Positions 60,274 through 64,000 of a DNA stretch of 64,000 nt are shown piece after piece (position 1 is the first letter of the stretch; the number at the start of each line of letters is the position of its first letter). Both the position numbers and the translations under genes were made by a program. The notes under the pieces were generated by a model that saw only the letters and a list, made by a program, of their open reading frames with translations, had not been told where the DNA came from and ran no database searches. The stretch comes from CALOBA01 sp942491465 (lineage in GTDB: Bacteria; Pseudomonadota; Gammaproteobacteria; Chromatiales; Chromatiaceae), in NCBI GenBank assembly GCA_942491465.1, contig CALOBA010000045.1, positions 305,044 to 369,043 on the forward strand, written 5' to 3'.

Positions 60274-61542
60274 TCAGGTGTGTATCAACGAGAGTTTGTC
60301 GAGGATCTGCGGGATCCGTTCCTTGAACGGAAAGAACCCCTTGGTCGCGTGAGGCCAGAACAGCCGGTCCCAGTCACGGCGAACGTAGATCAGCGAAACC
60401 CCGAACCGCGCCAGCCTGACCTTGATCATTTGTAGCCGTTCCTGTGTCGGGCCGACCGGCGGATAGGCCGTGAGGACTTGTTGAACACCGTGGGCCATGA
60501 TCCAGTGCTCAAAGCTCTCGCCTGTCTCCCCCGGCTGCAACATCGCTGTCGGACAGTTGAACGCCTCTCCTGCCCGCGTTACGCCATCCTTGACCGCACC
60601 TTCTGCAAAAGCCTTCGGAAGGTCGCCGACAGGGAGCAGCGACCGATATCGCGTACAAACGTACCCGGCGACCGCCTTGATTGTCACGCCGGCGAGATCG
60701 AGGGTCTCCGGCAGGCAATCCTCCTCGGTGACCAATAGGCCGCTCGGCAAGTCGATGTTCGCCCTGGCAACCGGCGGTACGGGGATTGGTCGTGGCAGCG
60801 ATGCGCCTTGTAGGGCGGACGCCTTAGGAGCCAGTTCTTTAACTGCGGTAAAGCGCCCCTCAGTGTATTTCTCGATGTTGGAAGGCCGGGCGAGATAGGT
60901 CTTGCCGTGGGTTTGAAGACCGGCAACCCACCTCCAGGACAGGGTATTGGACGCTGGGTCGCCGTCGAGCAAGTTGCGCAGGAAGAAATCGGCCCCGAGT
61001 TCCCAGGGCAGCTTTAGCGTGAAGATCCAGATGCTAGCAAACCACATGCGGGCGTGGTTGTGGAGATAGCCGTATTCGACGAGTTCCCGTGCCCAGGAAT
61101 CGAAGCACTCGATCCCTGTTCTACCCTCAACGGATCGGTCAAACCGTGTTTTGAGTTCACCGTCCTCTGAGAGTTCACGGCTCCAACGGTCGACCGCCTT
61201 CCGATATTCGCGCCAAACGCTCGGCCGCATCTCCAGCCAGCCTTTCCAATACGTCCGCCACAAAACCTCTTGGATGAACTTCTCAGCGGATGCAAACCGG
61301 TGTTTTTCGAGAACGGCGCGGACGACCTCATCCTCACTGACCAGCCGATGTCGTATCCAAGGAGACAGCGCGGACACGTTGTTCCGATACTCGGGGCCGA
61401 GGTCAAAGTTGCGCATGGCGGCATATGTTCTGCCGGCTTTCGGCAGGAACGCATTCAAGCGATCGAGGCCGCGCTCACGCGCAGGCGACCTTAGAACCAA
61501 CCCGCATTCACTATGATTTTCATTCGTGTTTGTATTCAGCAT
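60274..61542 (-). CDS. Photolyase/cryptochrome-like FAD protein, FAD domain first
   Basis: A 422-residue protein with the photolyase FAD-binding domain at about 45-240: NNVSALSPWIRHRLVSEDEV, FIQEVLWRTYWKGWLEMRPS, GRTGIECFDSWARELVEYGY, LHNHARMWFASIWIFTLKLP and GDPASNTLSWRWVAGLQ. The usual N-terminal alpha/beta antenna domain is missing. The C-terminal ~140 residues (EHWIMAHGVQQVLTAYPPVG, FGVSLIYVRRDWDRLFWPHA, GFFPFKERIPQIL) look like an alpha/beta domain with photolyase-N style, which would make a domain-swapped order. ATG 61542; a TTG four codons earlier is less likely. DNA repair or light sensing is possible. Confidence 0.85.
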   Translation of the reverse strand: MLNTNTNENHSECGLVLRSPARERGLDRLNAFLPKAGRTYAAMRNFDLGPEYRNNVSALSPWIRHRLVSEDEVVRAVLEKHRFASAEKFIQEVLWRTYWKGWLEMRPSVWREYRKAVDRWSRELSEDGELKTRFDRSVEGRTGIECFDSWARELVEYGYLHNHARMWFASIWIFTLKLPWELGADFFLRNLLDGDPASNTLSWRWVAGLQTHGKTYLARPSNIEKYTEGRFTAVKELAPKASALQGASLPRPIPVPPVARANIDLPSGLLVTEEDCLPETLDLAGVTIKAVAGYVCTRYRSLLPVGDLPKAFAEGAVKDGVTRAGEAFNCPTAMLQPGETGESFEHWIMAHGVQQVLTAYPPVGPTQERLQMIKVRLARFGVSLIYVRRDWDRLFWPHATKGFFPFKERIPQILDKLSLIHT

Positions 61543-61651
61543 ATTACATTTCAATTGGTTATTAGAAGGTACGGACCGTTGACCATTTCAGATTGACCGC
61601 CCGAGAGTTGCGATCCGCGCCACTCGTCCGGCCGTACCGAATGCCAGTTGT

Positions 61652-61990
61652 GTGACTGCACCTATATCGGATCGAATCGTGCGTTCCCGAAGGAAGAGCA
61701 TTCAGCGACGATCGAGCGGACCCAGCGTCGCAATCATCGGTGCCGGCATCGCGGGGCTAACCTGCGCGCGGTCGCTCGTGACCAGCGGCTATCCGGTGAC
61801 GGTGTACGAGAAGAGCTGGCGCCCGGGCGGACGCGTATCAACCCGCCGGACCGAAGGCTTCGCCTTTGATCACGGTGCTCAGTATCTTACCGCCGCGGAC
61901 AGTGATTTGCTGGCTTTGATCGAAGGCGCTCGACAAAGCGGATCCATCGCGCCTTGGGAAGGAAGGCTGGTAGCTCTTGGGGGGGGGGGG
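61652..61990 (+). pseudogene. FAD-dependent amine oxidase/renalase-like oxidoreductase, truncated by an IS
   Basis: The N-terminal ~113 codons show SVAIIGAGIAGLTCARSLVT (dinucleotide motif), VTVYEKSWRPGGRVSTRR and FDHGAQYLTAADSDLL, typical of the renalase-like NAD(P)/FAD oxidoreductases that occur beside photolyase genes. Reading stops being family-like at a run of 12 G (61979-61990), where a truncated IS6-type transposase on the other strand abuts. About two thirds of the protein is missing. GTG 61652 is the likely start, divergent from the photolyase-like gene. Confidence 0.8.
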
Positions 61991-62610
61991 CGTTCCCGAT
62001 GAAAATGATTGTGCACTGAAGCATGGATCGAAGCGAATTTCTGAAGGGTGGCGCGGCTGCGGAATTTCGCCATCGCCGTTTCTCGTCGTCGAAAGGGCTG
62101 GTGTGAATTCTCGGCCCGATTGTTAAGCCAGCGGCCGCACCGCTGACGGTCGACGGCACCCACTACGTTGATCGCTGCACGATACGATCGAAGGCGGTCC
62201 GTTATGATCGCCTGCGGTCGACCGTGGCGTTTCATCGCGCGCTTGAGAAACTTCAGCGCAGCCGTGCGGTCCCGGCGCTTTGTGGCGAACACCTCGAGCA
62301 CCTCGCCCTCATGATCCACCGCCCGCCAGAGGAAATGGGTCTCGCCATTGATCCTCACGTAGACCTCGTCCAGATGCCAGCGCCATCGGGAATAGGACCG
62401 CTGGTCAACGCGCCGCTGCCGGATCTCCGCGGCAAACATCGGGCCGAACCGGTTCCACCAGGAACGTACCGTCTCGTGGCAGATATCAATCCCGCGTTCA
62501 TGAAGAAGGTCTTCGACCTGCCGCAATGACAGCGGAAAGCGGACGTACATCATCACCGCAAGCCGGATGATCTCGGGTGACGTCTTAAAGTAGCGGAATG
62601 GATTGATCAT
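61991..62610 (-). pseudogene. IS6-family transposase, C-terminus lost
   Basis: Starting at ATG 62610 (MINPFRYFKTSPEIIRLAVM) it has the IS6 zinc/HTH start and DDE core: WHLDEVYVRINGETHFLWRA, AIITDRLRSYRAAI and NNRAENSHQPFRRRETAMAK. The frame passes ASVHNHFHRER and then runs into the G12 tract and the neighbouring gene's antisense, ending without the normal C-terminus or right inverted repeat. An IS-mediated deletion probably made the junction. Confidence 0.85.
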
Positions 62611-62708
62611 GCCGCGAGGCATGGGTCGTGTCAACGCGGGCTCAAGCCCTTTTCCTCTGACACTGCGCCTCAGTCAAAAAAACCTGGACGATGGTGTGCG
62701 TGGCGCGC

Positions 62709-62737
62709 TTGACAATTAGAAGATATTATTATACCTT
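62709..62737 (+). promoter_or_regulatory. Possible sigma70-type promoter
   Basis: TTGACA at 62709-62714 followed, 17 bases on, by TACCTT (62732-62737); the stretch between is AT-rich. It is immediately upstream of the ATG at 62744, so a transcript would be nearly leaderless. Alternatively it is an outward promoter formed at the IS end. Confidence 0.35.
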
Positions 62738-62743
62738 CATTTT

Positions 62744-63361
62744 ATGCCAAATGCTCGACTGCCGAAGGCGCTGATCTTTTCCCTCACCCACGGCCAGGCC
62801 GCCTGGGTGCTTTGGCACGCGTTTTCCTATCAGGGGAGTGGGCCCAATCAGACTTTCGATGCCTACCTCAAATATCTCCGCCGCAATGGCGTCCCGTTCG
62901 ACGCGGCGGAACTCGGGCGTGGCGCCGGCCACAACGTCGCTTACGGCTACGAACACCTGATGGAGGTCGCGTTTGCCCTGGCGCTCAAGGCTCAGGGCAT
63001 CCTCAAGACCGACGTGGTCAAACTGTTGGCTGAACTGCGCCCGGAGCTGCGGCCCTTGTATATCGATGCATGGCGCGAGCGCGAGACCGGTCGCGGCAAA
63101 CCGGTTGAGGTGAGGGTCGAAGGGACCCCGCCATTCCAGGCAAGCGGCCTGTGGCTCGACCTGAATCTGTTGTCCTACACCGAGGGCGAGTCGCCCACCG
63201 TGGGAACCCCGCGGCTGTTATCTCCAAGTGAAGCGTTGCTCTCTTTCGCGACGCACAATCGCCAACGCGCCTTGCGCAACCCTGTTCAAATATCCGATCT
63301 GGCTATCGAGATTGTTCGTCTGGTCCCGCATGCGCCAGAGATCCGCAGGGGGCGCTGTTGA
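62744..63361 (+). CDS. Hypothetical protein of integrative-element type
   Basis: A 205-residue protein I do not recognise securely. The first ~110 residues are helical and may hold a MerR-like/HTH-like domain (THGQAAWVLWHAFSYQGSGP, NQTFDAYLKYLRRNGVPFDA). The second half is mixed, with LWLDLNLLSYTEGES and a C-terminal ISDLAIEIVRLVPHAPEI. Its stop overlaps the next small ORF as TTGA. With the excisionase-like gene that follows, this looks like part of a mobile element control region. Confidence 0.6.
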   Translation: MPNARLPKALIFSLTHGQAAWVLWHAFSYQGSGPNQTFDAYLKYLRRNGVPFDAAELGRGAGHNVAYGYEHLMEVAFALALKAQGILKTDVVKLLAELRPELRPLYIDAWRERETGRGKPVEVRVEGTPPFQASGLWLDLNLLSYTEGESPTVGTPRLLSPSEALLSFATHNRQRALRNPVQISDLAIEIVRLVPHAPEIRRGRC

Positions 63362-63519
63362 GCAAAAAATTTTCATCTATTGAAGATACCAAAATACCTT
63401 CCAATAGACCACCGCTGGCGGGACCCCAGACGAACGCACAGCTGGAACATCTGGTCATCCTCTTGGCCCGATCGGCTGCCCGCCAAGCGTTCCAAGCAGA
63501 GCTCGATCGATCCCATTGA
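63358..63519 (+). CDS. Small 53-residue ORF coupled to the upstream gene
   Basis: A TTG at 63358 sharing TTGA with the upstream stop opens a frame reading (M)SKKFSSIEDTKIPSNRPP, then NAQLEHLVILLARSAARQAF and AELDRSH-stop at 63519. Composition (helix with LEHLVILLARSAARQ) is protein-like. No family known; reality rests on overlap and codon use. Confidence 0.45.
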   Translation: MSKKFSSIEDTKIPSNRPPLAGPQTNAQLEHLVILLARSAARQAFQAELDRSH

Positions 63520-63610
63520 GATGATAATGACAGAGCAAGATGTCCGTTCGTCCCCCTCACCTCTACCACGACGAGGCCTTTTGACTGGTTACAGATGAAG
63601 GATCCTAGCC

Positions 63611-63796
63611 ATGCCAGGACACGACCACCGAGATTACTCCCGACCATGGATGACCGTACCGGAAGCAGCCGAGAAGATGCAGGTCAGCGACCGGACGGTC
63701 CGGCGTCTCATCAAGGCCAAGACGCTCCGCGCCTACCGGGTCGGACGCCAGTTGCGCATCGACACCAAGGACCTCGAGGACCTACCGCATGACTGA
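63611..63796 (+). CDS. Excisionase-like helix-turn-helix protein (HTH_17 family)
   Basis: A 61-residue DNA-binding protein: PWMTVPEAAEKMQVSDRTVR then RLIKAKTLRAYRVGRQLRID, the MerR-like winged HTH of Xis/HTH_17 proteins that help integrases excise elements. ATG 63611 follows an AAGGATCC region. The same HTH type forms the C-terminus of the serine recombinase at 52066-54132. Suggests this end of the window lies in an integrative element. Confidence 0.85.
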   Translation: MPGHDHRDYSRPWMTVPEAAEKMQVSDRTVRRLIKAKTLRAYRVGRQLRIDTKDLEDLPHD

Positions 63797-63813
63797 CGCG
63801 TTCCGTCTCAAGC

Positions 63814-63955
63814 TGTCCAGATGTGACAATGGCTAAATATAGTATAGTGAAAACATCTATCAAATAATAAGCGTGCTCTATTGTAATATATATTCACTTT
63901 TTCTTGCGTTTTGTCTTGCACTGATCACTACTGTCACGTAATGTCCATCTAGACA
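63814..63955. promoter_or_regulatory. Two TGTCCA...GACA dyads in AT-rich spacer, candidate operators
   Basis: TGTCCAGATGTGACA (63814-63828) and TGTCCATCTAGACA (63942-63955) share a TGTC/GACA inverted core and bracket an AT-rich spacer. The second lies just before a gene start at 63974, with TTGCAC (63916) and TAATGT (63939) as a weak promoter. Could be control sites for the HTH protein at 63611. Confidence 0.3.
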
Positions 63956-63973
63956 CTTCACGACGAGGAGCCG

Positions 63974-64000
63974 ATGCCCCTAGACAACCCCAACCCCTTT
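63974..64000 (+). CDS. Start of a gene cut by the window end
   Basis: ATG at 63974 preceded by GAGGAG at six bases' distance; only nine codons (MPLDNPNPF) are visible, so nothing can be said about function. Confidence 0.4.

Noticed and set aside
1..64000. CRISPR arrays, rRNA genes and replication origins
   Set aside because: I saw no regularly spaced repeats, no rRNA-like sequence and no iteron/DnaA-box cluster.

Overview
The window looks like alphaproteobacterial chromosome, probably from the Rhodospirillales/Hyphomicrobiales/Rhodobacterales side; I cannot name a genus. Pointers are a heterotetrameric sarcosine oxidase operon in the order soxB-D-A-G, a GlxA/AraC regulator next to one-carbon genes, a mitochondrial-type NDUFA9-like protein, a cytochrome b of complex III type, and a short LOV photoreceptor. 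The first 22.7 kb is very GC-rich and densely packed with overlapping genes. From about 22.7 kb on the sequence is less GC-rich, has long spacers, and carries many insertion-sequence relics, recombinases and broken genes, so it reads as an accessory mosaic.

Region 1 (1-18.4 kb) is a complete-looking N-methyl/one-carbon catabolic locus: formate-THF ligase, GlxA regulator, then on the minus strand a six-gene overlapping chain (corrinoid protein, DUF1638 protein, a 100-aa 'virulence factor' family protein, a MetV-MetF fusion, a methyl-THF:corrinoid methyltransferase and a RACo-type ferredoxin/ASKHA reactivator), an FAD/GcvT demethylating dehydrogenase, and on the plus strand a non-pyrrolysine MttB homologue followed by sarcosine oxidase BDAG. 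Together these could move one methyl group of a quaternary amine (glycine betaine or similar) through corrinoid to THF, oxidise the remaining methyls to CH2-THF, and feed formate metabolism. Region 2 (18.4-22.7 kb) is an RND efflux pair.

Region 3 (22.7-44.6 kb) mixes single genes (NDUFA9-like epimerase, CBS protein, orphan cytochrome b, glutathione peroxidase, nucleoside deaminase, isoprenylcysteine-methyltransferase-like membrane protein, NDH-2, FtsH, OpgH-like glucosyltransferase with an FkbM methyltransferase) with IS relics (IS21-like, IS3, IS110, a 107-bp MITE-like element), and a four-gene unit: P-loop DUF1611-like protein, frameshifted ABC half-transporter with a degenerate ATPase domain, histidine kinase and OmpR-type regulator, preceded by direct repeats with helical spacing.

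Region 4 (44.6-51.4 kb) is the best candidate for an undescribed system: an alcohol dehydrogenase homologue, a PTPS-fold protein lacking the usual catalytic residues, a GT4 glycosyltransferase, a SAM methyltransferase, a GTP cyclohydrolase II, a RibD-type reductase and a creatininase-family amidohydrolase. I infer a pathway from GTP to a glycosylated and methylated pyrimidine/pterin/flavin-like compound.

Region 5 (51.4-54.1 kb) is a large serine recombinase with a small partner beside an IS66 relic. Region 6 (54.6-62 kb) resembles a light/oxidative-stress module: SDR, SRPBCC protein, short LOV protein, Dps, second SDR, PNPOx-like protein, two membrane microproteins, a COQ7-like di-iron protein, a photolyase-like protein whose FAD domain comes first, and an FAD oxidoreductase cut by a truncated IS6-type transposase. 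The last 1.3 kb holds small genes typical of an integrative element, including an excisionase-like HTH protein.
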